Shown here: positions 26,001-34,798 of the stretch, one piece after another | How positions within the stretch are numbered: the stretch's first letter is position 1 | Layout of the letters: each line of letters opens with the position of its first letter | NCBI RefSeq assembly: GCF_000296695.1 | Contig: NZ_BAFK01000016.1 | Coordinates: 1-64,000, forward strand | DNA length: 64,000 bases | DNA from: Rheinheimera nanhaiensis E407-8 | Lineage (GTDB): Bacteria; Pseudomonadota; Gammaproteobacteria; Enterobacterales; Alteromonadaceae | Direction: 5' to 3' | Position numbers and translations under genes: made by a program | Notes under the pieces: generated by a model | What the model was told of the DNA's origin: nothing | Databases searched by the model: none | The model's input: the letters and a program-made list of their open reading frames with translations, nothing else

Positions 26001-26918
26001 ATGAACACATTCAACAGCAACATCCGCACCTTAGTACTGGCACTGGGCTTAACTGGCAGCCTAATCAGCCTGCCGGCGACAGCACAGCCGCAAGCCATAA
26101 GCACGGAGCAACAACAAGCTTGTGCGTGCTTTGCGGTAAAGGTCGTGGGCCAGGGCCCGGCGGTTATTCTTATTCCGGGCCTGGCATCATCCGGCGAGGT
26201 ATGGCAAAGCACGGTAGCGGCGTTAGAGGCAGATTATCAGCTGCATATTTTTACCCTGGCCGGTTTTGCCGGTGTGGCGCCTATTCCGATGCAAAGCTGG
26301 GGTGAGGGCTATCTGGCCACTCAACAGCAGGCGATTTTGCGTTATATCAGCGAACAGCAGCTGGATAAGCCTGTAGTGATTGGTCACTCACTAGGCGGGT
26401 ATTTAGCGCTGGCCCTGGCCGCTACCGCACCCGAGCAGATTGGCGCGGCGATAAATGTGGATGGTTTACCGGCGCTGGGGGCGCTATTTGCTGCCAACCA
26501 GGCTGATAACAGTGACAACAAACAGCCACAAGGCGGCTTTGACCCTATGGCTATGGCGAAAAGCATGACCAATAATGAGCAGTGGCAGCTGCGTATCGTG
26601 GCGGATATGTACCGCTCGGACGGTGCGACCTCGGGCCGGGTGATGGGTGAGTTAATGCGGGCTGATTTACGGCCGCAACTGGCAAATATCCGCGTACCGG
26701 TGCTAACGCTGGGTGCCCTGCAACATGGCGCGCCTTACAGCACACCGGCACAGGTACAACAAAACTATGAAACCCAGCTGGCCAATGCCCCGGCGCAATA
26801 CCATAGCTTTGCCTTTGCCGGTGATGCCAGGCATTTTATTATGGCCGACGCCCCCGACTGGCTAAACCAGCAGATTGCGCAGTTTTTACAACAACACTCT
26901 GTTGGAGGTAAACCGTGA
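26001..26918 (+). CDS. Secreted alpha/beta-hydrolase
   Basis: This 305-residue protein has a signal peptide (ending about residue 28, LPATAQP). The hydrolase fold shows VILIPGLASSGEVW (oxyanion region), VVIGHSLGGYLAL with the nucleophile Ser, VPVLTLGAL before the acid, and ARHFIMADAPDW with the catalytic His. It is thus a complete esterase/lipase-like enzyme of the periplasm or outside. It is divergent from the DesK/DesR-like pair with a palindromic site between them, suggesting the two-component system controls it. The substrate is unknown. Confidence 0.82.
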   Translation: MNTFNSNIRTLVLALGLTGSLISLPATAQPQAISTEQQQACACFAVKVVGQGPAVILIPGLASSGEVWQSTVAALEADYQLHIFTLAGFAGVAPIPMQSWGEGYLATQQQAILRYISEQQLDKPVVIGHSLGGYLALALAATAPEQIGAAINVDGLPALGALFAANQADNSDNKQPQGGFDPMAMAKSMTNNEQWQLRIVADMYRSDGATSGRVMGELMRADLRPQLANIRVPVLTLGALQHGAPYSTPAQVQQNYETQLANAPAQYHSFAFAGDARHFIMADAPDWLNQQIAQFLQQHSVGGKP

Positions 26919-26996
26919 CGCCTCTGGCATCCGCCCGGCACCTTCAGCATTAAAATAGCCTACGACAACCGTCAACGCCTGAGTCTGCAAAACAGT

Positions 26997-27018
26997 GCTG
27001 CCTGAATGTTCAGGCAGC
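26997..27018 (-). terminator. Hairpin overlapping the end of the DUF2235 gene
   Basis: A perfect 10-bp stem GCTGCCTGAA / TTCAGGCAGC with a 2-nt loop overlaps the last codons of the DUF2235 gene. On the minus strand it is followed by ACTGTTTTGC, a weak T-tract. It may serve both convergent genes. Confidence 0.45.
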
Positions 27019-28266
27019 AAACTGCAGGCCGTACTGGTTGCCTTTTTTCCACACGCACAGGGCGTTACTGTTGCCAAAATGACTGCTGCTGATACTCAGG
27101 TTGTCGCCTTTTTTCAGCGCGCCATTATATTGAATGCGCGCGCCGCCGCCCTGGCTGTAGTCCAGCAACTGGCACTGTTCGGCAAACTCTTTTAACGTTA
27201 GCTGGGCAATCGGGGTGTCAGTAATAACAAAGCGTGATTTGCTGCGCCGGTCAGACAGTTTATCGGCAGCAGGAAAATCGGGGTTTTGCGGCTGATAATA
27301 CCCGGCAGCGATACGCTGATACACGCTGTCGTGAATACTGATGTTCAGCGGTGGGTTGGCCGGATCGCCATAAAGGCGGCGTACCGATTCGCCAGCGCCG
27401 AGCTTTTCCAGCAGTTTATAGCCGGCAGAGTAGGAATTGTGTGGTGCCATCGTTAAATCGGGCTCACACAGCTCCAGCAGGTAGTTGTCGTTAAACTCCA
27501 GCCCCAACGCGCTGGCTTTAATCAGCATCCACTGCAGGGCAATATCGGATAAACCGCATTTCTCATAGCCACCCCCGATATCAGAATGGGCACCGGAAAA
27601 CCAGCACTGCTCGACATGTTGGTCGTCATTAATGTTGCCGGTCCATAAATCGGGTTGAAACGGTGCGCGCCGCTCGTCCAGCGCCAGCGCATGATAGGCA
27701 TGTTTTACCTGCTGACTTAAGTGGGTGTTAAAAAAACCGACCCAGCCGCGGGTCAGCTTACCTAACAGCGGCGTCGGTGCGCCCAGCGCGCCTACCGTGT
27801 CAAACACGCCCACCATGCGGATATCGGGCCGGTAGTTGTCGTCGTAACTGCCGGCGGGCCTCTTGTCTGGCTCAGTGCGGTAGTATTTATAAGCGGTTTT
27901 TAGCTGATCCAGCTGTGGCTTTTCCAACAAGCCCACCGCATGGATAAAACCAACAAAAGCCCGTGCTGTGTAAGCACCACGACTAAAGCCAAAAGCGTAT
28001 ATTTCATCGCCCAGCTCGTAGTTGTGTACTAAAAAGCGGTAGCAATCCAGCACGTTTTTCTCCAGCCCGCTACCAAAGGCGCCGCCGACAAATTTGTCTA
28101 TGCTGCCGCCGGTGCCAACCCCCTGATCGTAAAACACCACCTGATGCATACCATCACTGGCGGTAGGTTTAATGCTGCGCACCAGCTTGGTGACATTAGT
28201 CGGGTTTTGATCCGGTTCGTTCCAGGTACCATCACAACAAATAATAATACGTTTTGCCGCTGCCAT
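27010..28266 (-). CDS. DUF2235 alpha/beta-hydrolase, Tle1-like
   Basis: This 418-residue protein has the DUF2235 features: RIIICCDGTWNEPDQNPTNV at the N-terminus, YDQGVGTGG, GFSRGAYTARAFVGF holding the GxSxG-type nucleophile, and VGVFDTVGALG with the acid. DUF2235 includes type VI secretion phospholipase effectors such as Tle1 but also many housekeeping proteins. No VgrG, PAAR or immunity gene is adjacent, so a stand-alone cytoplasmic hydrolase is more likely. AGGAG precedes the start. It is divergent from aidB. Confidence 0.85.
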   Translation of the reverse strand: MAAAKRIIICCDGTWNEPDQNPTNVTKLVRSIKPTASDGMHQVVFYDQGVGTGGSIDKFVGGAFGSGLEKNVLDCYRFLVHNYELGDEIYAFGFSRGAYTARAFVGFIHAVGLLEKPQLDQLKTAYKYYRTEPDKRPAGSYDDNYRPDIRMVGVFDTVGALGAPTPLLGKLTRGWVGFFNTHLSQQVKHAYHALALDERRAPFQPDLWTGNINDDQHVEQCWFSGAHSDIGGGYEKCGLSDIALQWMLIKASALGLEFNDNYLLELCEPDLTMAPHNSYSAGYKLLEKLGAGESVRRLYGDPANPPLNISIHDSVYQRIAAGYYQPQNPDFPAADKLSDRRSKSRFVITDTPIAQLTLKEFAEQCQLLDYSQGGGARIQYNGALKKGDNLSISSSHFGNSNALCVWKKGNQYGLQFAA

Positions 28267-28471
28267 AACCGTGCTCCTGTCAGGATAGGCGCCAGGCCGA
28301 CGGTCGGCTACTGCGCCAGAACATGGCTAAGTATAGTTTATTCTGTACAAAAAATAGCCAGGCCGAGGTTGGCTGTTTGTCAGATAGCGTTGCTGCTGCC
28401 GCAGCTGAACGCGATACTTGAGAATTCATCCGCGCCATGCTTCACTGCTATAACAACAGCAGGAGGCGCGG

Positions 28472-30133
28472 ATGTCAGATAACTCTCCAGCAGCACGGCC
28501 TTACACTGCCGGTGCTGAAACCCACCAGGTGTTTAATCAGCCATCATCACTCACGCCGTTTAACAGTTGGCTTAGCGACAACACCCTGCAGTACTGGGTC
28601 AGCCGTTTTGGCGCAGCGCACAGTGCCGATCTGGCCAGTTACGGCGGTTTATGTGGTGGCGCGCTCGCTGAAGCTGGCTTTCTGGCCAATAAATATAAAC
28701 CAGAGTTTCACAGCCATGACCGCTTTGGTAATCGTATTGACGAAGTGCGCTTTCATCCGGCTTACCATCAACTGATGCAGGCGGCGGTAACCTTTGGCCT
28801 GCCGTCAGCGCCCTGGGTGAAACCAGGCAAAGGTGCCCAGGTGGCCCGCGCCGCCCTGGTGTATCAGCATATGCAGGCCGATGCCGGCTCCGGCTGCCCG
28901 TTAACGATGACCTACGCCGCCGTACCGGTGCTTAAGCAAGCGCCCAAAGGCGCGGCCGACTGGCTGGGAAAAGTATTAAGCGCAGAGTACGATCCGGCGA
29001 ATAAACCCTACTTTGCCAAAGCCGGCCTGACTATCGGCATGGCGATGACCGAAAAACAGGGTGGCTCAGATGTGCGCGCCAATACGACACAGGCGCAGCG
29101 GCTAAGCGATACTGAATACGCGCTGGTCGGGCACAAATGGTTTTGCTCGGCGCCGATGTGCGACGGCTTTTTAACGCTGGCACAAACCGATGCCGGCTTA
29201 AGCTGCTTTTTATTACCGCGCTGGCGGCCAGATGGCAGTAAAAATCAGTTTTATATCCAGCGTTTAAAAGACAAACTGGGCAACTGCTCTAATGCGTCAT
29301 CTGAAGTGGAGTTTCGCGGCGCCTTTGCCTGGCGCATCGGTGATGAAGGCCGCGGTGTGCGCACTATTATTGATATGGTGGCGCTGACCCGGTTTGACTG
29401 CATGACAGGCTCTGCCGGGCTAATGCGCGCCGCCTTAGCGCAGGCGCTGCACCACAGTGCCGGGCGCAGCGCCTTTGGCAAAAACCTGCAGCAGCATGCG
29501 CTGATGCAAAATGTACTGGCCGACCTGACGCTCGACAGCGAAGCTGCGCTGGCGCTGAGTTTACGGGTGGCCTATGCGCTGGATAACCAAAACGTGGTTA
29601 GCGAACAGCAGTTTGTCCGCCTCGCGACGGCTATCGGTAAATACTGGATATGCAAACGCGCGCCGCAGTTTTGCTATGAAGCGATGGAGTGCCTTGGCGG
29701 CGTCGGTTATGTCGAAGAGAATATTCTGCCGAGGCTGTACCGTGAAGCGCCAGTCAATGCCATCTGGGAAGGCTCGGGCAATATTCAGTGCCTGGACGTA
29801 CTGCGCGCCATGCAAAAAGAACCGGCAGCCTTAGAAGCCTGCCTCAGCGAGCTGCAAAGCGTAACCGGGCGCAACAATGACTACGACGCCGCCTTTGCCC
29901 GGTTGCAGCAAGCGCTGCACGACAGCAGTACGCTGGAATACCGCGCCCGCAGTATAGTTGATCAACTGGCACTGCTGTTACAGGCCAGTGTATTGCTGCA
30001 ATATGGCGAGGCCATGATAGCCGAAGCCTTTATCCGCGCCCGGCTGATACCGAACATCTGCAGCAATTACGGCACCTTGCCAGCGGAGATTGATTGTATG
30101 GCGCTAATCACCAGAGCACAGCCGAAGGTGTGA
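28472..30133 (+). CDS. aidB: AidB-like acyl-CoA dehydrogenase-family protein
   Basis: This 553-residue flavoprotein resembles AidB of the alkylation response. The N-terminal HQVFNQPSSLTPFN and IDEVRFHPAYHQLMQ are AidB hallmarks. The flavin and active region includes GMAMTEKQGGSDVRAN, EYALVGHKWFCSAPMCD, and the C-terminal CYEAMECLGGVGYVEE and APVNAIWEGSGNI. AidB binds FAD and DNA in E. coli; its exact role remains debated. AGGAGG at 28461-28466 supports the start. I saw no clear Ada box in the upstream 200 bp, so regulation by Ada is not supported here. A terminator follows. Confidence 0.9.
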   Translation: MSDNSPAARPYTAGAETHQVFNQPSSLTPFNSWLSDNTLQYWVSRFGAAHSADLASYGGLCGGALAEAGFLANKYKPEFHSHDRFGNRIDEVRFHPAYHQLMQAAVTFGLPSAPWVKPGKGAQVARAALVYQHMQADAGSGCPLTMTYAAVPVLKQAPKGAADWLGKVLSAEYDPANKPYFAKAGLTIGMAMTEKQGGSDVRANTTQAQRLSDTEYALVGHKWFCSAPMCDGFLTLAQTDAGLSCFLLPRWRPDGSKNQFYIQRLKDKLGNCSNASSEVEFRGAFAWRIGDEGRGVRTIIDMVALTRFDCMTGSAGLMRAALAQALHHSAGRSAFGKNLQQHALMQNVLADLTLDSEAALALSLRVAYALDNQNVVSEQQFVRLATAIGKYWICKRAPQFCYEAMECLGGVGYVEENILPRLYREAPVNAIWEGSGNIQCLDVLRAMQKEPAALEACLSELQSVTGRNNDYDAAFARLQQALHDSSTLEYRARSIVDQLALLLQASVLLQYGEAMIAEAFIRARLIPNICSNYGTLPAEIDCMALITRAQPKV

Positions 30134-30146
30134 CAGTCTGCGTTAA

Positions 30147-30173
30147 GCGACTTTAAGACGGTCGCCTTTTTTT
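30147..30173 (+). terminator. Intrinsic terminator of aidB
   Basis: The stem GCGAC / GTCGC (30147-30151, 30161-30165) has a 9-nt loop and is followed by C and seven T. It lies 14 bp after the aidB stop. Confidence 0.7.
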
Positions 30174-30185
30174 AAATCGAATCTT

Positions 30186-30314
30186 TTAGACAACCAAACA
30201 GAGACGATGATCCGGTATTTTCTCTGCCAGCTGCGGCTCACGCTCTGGTGTAGCGCCGTGTTCAACCACGGTGCAGTGAAAGGTTTGGCTATTCTGCACG
30301 TTAAAATAAGGCAT
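30186..30314 (-). CDS. Possible 42-residue protein
   Basis: An ATG at 30314 opens 42 codons to TAA at 30186. The product is hydrophilic with balanced composition (MPYFNVQNSQTFHCTVVEHG, then Pro/Glu-rich, ending RLCLVV). No good ribosome binding site is seen, and no family is recognised. It lies 35 bp behind the membrane protein at 30350 in the same orientation. It may be real, a gene remnant, or chance. Confidence 0.25.
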   Translation of the reverse strand: MPYFNVQNSQTFHCTVVEHGATPEREPQLAEKIPDHRLCLVV

Positions 30315-30349
30315 AGCGTTTTGCCGCGCTTTGCACGGCGGTGGTGTCT

Positions 30350-30670
30350 TTACCCGGCAAAGCGGTTAAAGGTAATAACGCCAGCCTGGGACAAAAACAA
30401 CAACACCAGAGCAGACAGCAACTTGGTATAAATTACTATCCAGACCGCATCTTTAAAATCGGCGTTAATCACCCGCATTAGCAGATAAATATAGGCAATA
30501 ATGCTCAACAACCAACCCCAGCCAGGGATTAATGCCACTAACGACACCACAAACACCACTGACAACAGCACTTTAAGCTCGGCTTTAACCCAGGCTAAGC
30601 GGCTGGCCAGATAAACGCAAAACGAGGTTAACAGCACATCAAGGGCAAATATTATGGCGGCAACGCCCAT
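30350..30670 (-). CDS. Small four-helix membrane protein, uncharacterised
   Basis: This 106-residue, strongly hydrophobic protein has about four transmembrane helices (residues 2-22, 32-50, 52-70, 80-100 roughly), separated by short charged turns (RLAWVKAELK, RVINADFKDA). No signature of a known transporter or enzyme is visible. It stands alone between aidB and the iron-uptake genes. Confidence 0.6.
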   Translation of the reverse strand: MGVAAIIFALDVLLTSFCVYLASRLAWVKAELKVLLSVVFVVSLVALIPGWGWLLSIIAYIYLLMRVINADFKDAVWIVIYTKLLSALVLLFLSQAGVITFNRFAG

Positions 30671-30734
30671 GCGGTAATCCTTTTACTGCAGTACACCGGC
30701 GCTCAGGCTAATACATTATTACGGCGCTGGCAAT

Positions 30735-31202
30735 TTACTGCAGCAGTTGGGGCGGTAGGCTCCAGCTTGTCGTTAGTAGCTCACCCTGCCAGGTTTGCAA
30801 CGTTAGCCAGACTTTGTCGTTGGCGCTTAAGGTTTTGGGTGCTATCGCATGCACATGCTGGCCGTGGCGGCTGCCGTGCAGTATACCCTCTTCACCTTGT
30901 TGCAGCTGTACCAGAGGTAACGCCGCCGGGCCAATATTGATATAAGCCTGGCGAATGCTACTGATATCACCCTGGCTAAAGGTCAGGTAAAAGTCTTTAA
31001 CGTATTCATCATGATGCGCATAAGGAGGCTCTAAATTCAGCGGCATAGGCGCAACCTCGAAACTGCCCAGTTGCTGTGCCGGCCAGGCAGGTGGGAATTG
31101 CGGTGTCAGTGACTGATATAAAAACCAGCATGGCAGCACTAATACCAAGCCATTGAGCTTATATTTGTGCCGCTGCCAAAAACCTTTATTTTGCGCCATC
31201 AT
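30735..31202 (-). CDS. Uncharacterised membrane-anchored protein of the PepSY operon
   Basis: This 155-residue protein has one N-terminal membrane helix (about residues 16-30, LNGLVLVLPCWFLYQSL) and a periplasmic domain with His-rich stretches (PPYAHHDEYV, HGSRHGQHVHAIAP). Its start lies 17 bp inside the end of the PepSY gene, so they are translationally coupled. By context it assists iron-siderophore handling at the inner membrane; the histidines could bind metal. No named family was recognised. Two adjacent ATG codons (31202 and 31199) are possible starts. Confidence 0.7.
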   Translation of the reverse strand: MMAQNKGFWQRHKYKLNGLVLVLPCWFLYQSLTPQFPPAWPAQQLGSFEVAPMPLNLEPPYAHHDEYVKDFYLTFSQGDISSIRQAYINIGPAALPLVQLQQGEEGILHGSRHGQHVHAIAPKTLSANDKVWLTLQTWQGELLTTSWSLPPQLLQ

Positions 31203-32337
31203 GCGCCTCCTGCAATACTGTGCTTGCGCGGCTGGCGCGCACGGCCTTCACAGTGCGGCTGCCCCAAATCATAAAACCGGTAATCGACATGCCGGATAAC
31301 AGCAGGCCAAACAAAAACCAGATGGCTTTGGTCCAGATGCCACCTAAAGTGCCGTAATGTAGTGGGTCGGCAATATGCGATATGGTTTGCAGCGCACTCA
31401 TAGTTGCCGGCGATTTTTCCTGCGCAATGTCGCCGGTCCAGGGGTTAATGCTCAGGTTGTACGCGTACTGATCATAAAATATGTGGTCGCCGCCACCCAT
31501 CAGGTTATACATGCCACGGTTATGCTCGGGTAGCATTAAATAGCTGGGCTGAAAATCCGGGAAGCGCTGCTTAGCAATCTGCATCGCATCGGCAAAACTG
31601 ACCGGTGGCGTTTGCTGTGTAGCCGGCAATTGCGCTGCCGCCACCAGCGGCGCATGCGGTTCGATATCAATATCGGCATGCCACATGACGGCCTGCACCA
31701 GATACCACAAACCGGTAGCACTCATGACGATTAAAAACCAGATTGACCAGACGCCGGCCAAGCGGTGTAAATCGGTAAGCACGGTTTTTTTGCCCTGGTT
31801 AAAACGGATTTTCGGTTGGGTAAAGCTACGCCAAAAGCTTTTGTAAATGATCAGCCCGGTAATTAATGCCCCCAGCATTACCAGCGCCATGGCTGATACC
31901 AGGTAGTAGCCAATGCTATAACTGCTTTGCCACGGAAATAATAGCCAGCCATGCAGGCTGCGCATAAAGCCAATAAAGGTAATGCCTTGATTTACCTGTT
32001 GAATTTCACCTGTGTATTGGTTGACGTAGGCAATCGCCTGCGGCTTGTCATGGTCGGTAAAAATAACGGCATTCACCAGATAAGGCTCAAGCACCATTAC
32101 ACTGCCGACATCCGCTGTCGGGTAGGCCTGCTCCACCGCGGCGATCAGTTCAGCAATGGGTTTGGCCGTTAAATTGTCCGGGTTAGTGGCGCGCGCTGCC
32201 GGGTTAGTTAGCCAGGTCAGTTCATGGCTGACCACGGCTATAGTGCCGGTGATACAAACAAAGCAGAAAATCAGCCAGATCGGCAGTGAAAACCAGCCAT
32301 GTAGCTGAAACCAAAAGCGATTACTAAGTTTTGCCAT
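31186..32337 (-). CDS. PepSY-associated membrane protein, siderophore-iron reductase-like
   Basis: This 383-residue inner-membrane protein has about four helices with the PepSY-TM pattern: FWFQLHGWFSLPIWLIFCFV in the first helix, SLHGWLLFP, DLHRLAGVWSIWFLIVMSAT, and HYGTLGGIWTKAIWFLFGL. The histidines in these helices resemble haem or metal ligands of FoxB/PiuB-type siderophore reductases, which release iron in the periplasm. The start at 32337 (MAKLSNRFW) is chosen over the codon at 32370 because conserved sequence begins there. It is divergent from a siderophore receptor, with Fur-like sites between. Confidence 0.82.
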   Translation of the reverse strand: MAKLSNRFWFQLHGWFSLPIWLIFCFVCITGTIAVVSHELTWLTNPAARATNPDNLTAKPIAELIAAVEQAYPTADVGSVMVLEPYLVNAVIFTDHDKPQAIAYVNQYTGEIQQVNQGITFIGFMRSLHGWLLFPWQSSYSIGYYLVSAMALVMLGALITGLIIYKSFWRSFTQPKIRFNQGKKTVLTDLHRLAGVWSIWFLIVMSATGLWYLVQAVMWHADIDIEPHAPLVAAAQLPATQQTPPVSFADAMQIAKQRFPDFQPSYLMLPEHNRGMYNLMGGGDHIFYDQYAYNLSINPWTGDIAQEKSPATMSALQTISHIADPLHYGTLGGIWTKAIWFLFGLLLSGMSITGFMIWGSRTVKAVRASRASTVLQEAHDGAK

Positions 32338-32385
32338 ATACCACTGCCTTTGTACCCTCAATTCCGACACACAGTTTAATCTTAA

Positions 32386-32429
32386 TAAGAATACTTATCA
32401 ACCATGCTTGTAATTGATATTTATTCTCA
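32386..32429. promoter_or_regulatory. Two Fur-box-like sites in a divergent iron promoter
   Basis: Compared with the 7-1-7 Fur consensus TGATAATnATTATCA, TGATAAGTATTCTTA on the minus strand (32386-32400) matches 11 of 14 positions and TGATATTTATTCTCA on the plus strand (32415-32429) matches 12 of 14. They lie between the PepSY operon and the siderophore receptor and predict iron repression of both. Confidence 0.65.
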
Positions 32430-32474
32430 ATTAGAATAAGGCGCCATTTTAATCAGTGACAGGATCAGTAGGTT

Positions 32475-34613
32475 ATGAAGTATTCAATACTGGCCGCGGG
32501 TATTGCCAGCGCGCTGACGTTTTCTGCCTATGCAGAACATAGCAACACCGATGAACAAGCAGTTGAAGTGATTACGGTAAAAAGCTCACGCGGGTTAATT
32601 TCGTATGTCAGTGCGTCTGGGGCTAAATCAGACACACCAATTATTGAAACGCCGCTGTCGGTGTCGGTTCTCACCGAAGAGCGCATTGCCGATTTGGGCG
32701 CGCTGACGGTGCAGGACGCACTGGGTTATGTGTCGGGGTTATATAATGGCCCTTACGGTTTGGATACCCGCGGTGACTGGGCGCAAATTCGCGGTGTGTC
32801 GCCGGTGCAGTATCTGGACGGTTTAAAATCACTGTTTGGCTATTACAACAATGTGCGTATTGCACCCTATGCGCTGCAACAAATTGAAATTTTAAAAGGC
32901 CCCAGCTCAGTGCTGTACGGCCAGGGCTCGATTGGCGGTATTGTTAACTTAGTCAGCAAAAAGCCCGAGCCGGTGACCAGTGGCCAGCTATGGGCGCAAC
33001 TGGGAAATTATTCGCGCAAACAACTGGCCGGCGACATTACCGGCGCGTTAAATGACGATGCCTCCCTGCAGGGCCGCATGGTCGCCTTGTGGCGCGACAG
33101 CGACACCCAAACCGACTATGTGCCGGATAACAGTGTGGTGCTGGCACCGTCGTTTAGCTGGCAGGCCAGCGATGCCACTAAAATTACCCTATTGGCGAAT
33201 TTCCAGCAGAATGAATCCGGCTCCAGCACGCAGTTTTTCCCGCATCAGGGCACGCTATTGCCAAATGAATTTGGCCAGATCCCCAGCAACCGCTTTGTCT
33301 CTGAGCCAGGCTTTGATAAATACGATACCGAGCAAACGGCGTTAACAGCGATTATTGAGCACGATTTATCTGCTGATTGGCAGCTGCGTTTAGCCAGCCG
33401 CTACAGTGACAGCCATGCCGATTACCATACCCTGTACGGCTGGCCACCTGTGCTGCAGGACGATAACCGCAGTGTTAACCGGGTAGTGTATTTAAGTGAC
33501 GCCGACGCGCGCGCCCTGACCAGTGATGTGCAGCTGCACGGCATACTGCAAACCGGCGCGGTGCAGCATAGGCTGGTGGCTGGTTTTGATTATCAAAACG
33601 CTTATACCGACAACGACAGCTTTTATGCCGCCACCGGTGGTTTACTGGACTTGTATAACCCGGTATATGGCCAGGTCGCTAATCTGCCCACCGAGGCCAA
33701 TATAGCCGATAACCCGTCCAGCACCGTCTATCAGGCCGGCGTTTACATGCAGGATAATATGAAAATTGCTGATAAATGGTTAGTGTCAGCCGCGCTGCGC
33801 CGTGACCGCGCCACCACTAACCCGCAAAACGGCGCCAGCACGACGCAACATGCCACTACCGGCCGTTTAGGCTTAATGTATCTGTTTGACAGCGGCATCT
33901 CGCCCTATATCAGCTTAAGTGAGTCGTTCGAGCCACTGCTTGGTACCGATGCTTTCGGCAAGCCATTTGAACCGAAAAAAGGCCGGCAGTTAGAAGCCGG
34001 TTTAAAATACCAGCCAAAAGGCACTGAGCATCTGCTAACGGCAGCGGTATTTGATATTACCGAGCAAAACCGCACCACCACCTTATCGGCGGCGCAGGCA
34101 GCGGATCCGGCGCTAATTAACCCCAACGGCCAGGTGCAGGACGGTGAAGTGACCTCTAAAGGTGTCGAGCTGGAAGCCCAGCTGGCCTGGGACGAGCTGG
34201 ATATTTACGCCAGCTATGCCTATATCGATGCCTATGTCAGCCAGAGCAACCGCATGGGTGAGTTGGGGGCCACCTTAGCTGCGCAGCCAGAGCATTTAGC
34301 CTCGCTTTGGGCGACGTGGCGCCCGGTGCTGCTAAACAACTGGCAGTTTGGCGCCGGGGTGCGTTATGTTGGCGAAACCTCAGACGGTACTGCTTATGTG
34401 GCGCAAAATGGTGTGGTGCTAAATGAGCCGCTGACCACCGACAGCTATACGCTGTTTGATGCGATGGTCGGTTATAACTTTGGTGACTACCAGTTAAGCC
34501 TGCAGGCACAGAATATCACCGATAAAACCGTGATTACCTCCTGCCTGGCACGCGGTGATTGCTTCTACGGCCAGCGCCGGGCTATCAGCGCTAATCTGCG
34601 CTATAACTTCTAA
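32475..34613 (+). CDS. TonB-dependent siderophore receptor
   Basis: This 712-residue outer-membrane receptor has a signal peptide (about residues 1-20, ending SAYAEH), a TonB box (VEVITVKSSR), a plug domain (TPLSVSVLTEERI, VQDALGYVSGLYNG, IRGVSPVQYLDGL, IEILKGPSSVLYGQGSIGGI) and a beta-barrel ending RAISANLRYNF. These features match the ferric-siderophore receptor group; the ligand cannot be told from sequence. It is divergent from the PepSY operon, with Fur-like sites upstream, and a bidirectional terminator follows. Confidence 0.9.
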   Translation: MKYSILAAGIASALTFSAYAEHSNTDEQAVEVITVKSSRGLISYVSASGAKSDTPIIETPLSVSVLTEERIADLGALTVQDALGYVSGLYNGPYGLDTRGDWAQIRGVSPVQYLDGLKSLFGYYNNVRIAPYALQQIEILKGPSSVLYGQGSIGGIVNLVSKKPEPVTSGQLWAQLGNYSRKQLAGDITGALNDDASLQGRMVALWRDSDTQTDYVPDNSVVLAPSFSWQASDATKITLLANFQQNESGSSTQFFPHQGTLLPNEFGQIPSNRFVSEPGFDKYDTEQTALTAIIEHDLSADWQLRLASRYSDSHADYHTLYGWPPVLQDDNRSVNRVVYLSDADARALTSDVQLHGILQTGAVQHRLVAGFDYQNAYTDNDSFYAATGGLLDLYNPVYGQVANLPTEANIADNPSSTVYQAGVYMQDNMKIADKWLVSAALRRDRATTNPQNGASTTQHATTGRLGLMYLFDSGISPYISLSESFEPLLGTDAFGKPFEPKKGRQLEAGLKYQPKGTEHLLTAAVFDITEQNRTTTLSAAQAADPALINPNGQVQDGEVTSKGVELEAQLAWDELDIYASYAYIDAYVSQSNRMGELGATLAAQPEHLASLWATWRPVLLNNWQFGAGVRYVGETSDGTAYVAQNGVVLNEPLTTDSYTLFDAMVGYNFGDYQLSLQAQNITDKTVITSCLARGDCFYGQRRAISANLRYNF

Positions 34614-34627
34614 GCAGGTGCGAAAAT

Positions 34628-34731
34628 GCATGACTGGTTTGCTCTAAATCAACCGTTGGAGGCCATGGATGGCCGGAATCGAGCCTCAGGGATGATTTAT
34701 TGCGTGTTGATGTGAGCAAACCATGTCATGC
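34628..34731. repeat. About 104-bp imperfect palindrome, MITE- or REP-like element
   Basis: The ends GCATGACTGGTTTGCTC (34628-34644) and GAGCAAACCATGTCATGC (34714-34731) are inverted repeats differing by a one-base bulge. Inside are GGCCAT-GG-ATGGCC (34661-34674) and a GAGGC/GCCTC pair (34659-34663, 34683-34687). It sits in the 140-bp gap between two convergent siderophore receptor genes and is unrelated to the terminator at 34755. The shape suggests a dispersed structured repeat; copy number cannot be judged from one window. Confidence 0.5.
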
Positions 34732-34754
34732 AGAGTTTGTCAGATTACACAGAC

Positions 34755-34782
34755 AAAAATGGCCGCATCTGCGGCCATTTTT
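34755..34782. terminator. Bidirectional intrinsic terminator
   Basis: A perfect palindrome AAAAATGGCCGCA / TGCGGCCATTTTT with a 2-nt centre gives a GC stem flanked by A5 and T5, so it can terminate both convergent receptor genes. Confidence 0.85.
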
Positions 34783-34798
34783 ACTGCTGATAATCAGC

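Noticed and set aside
27010-28266. Type VI secretion effector call for the DUF2235 gene
   Set aside because: No VgrG, PAAR, adaptor or immunity gene is adjacent; the family also includes non-effector proteins.
28330-28360. LexA-like CTGT sequence in the DUF2235/aidB gap
   Set aside because: CTGT at this place is not followed by ACAG at the 8-bp spacing.
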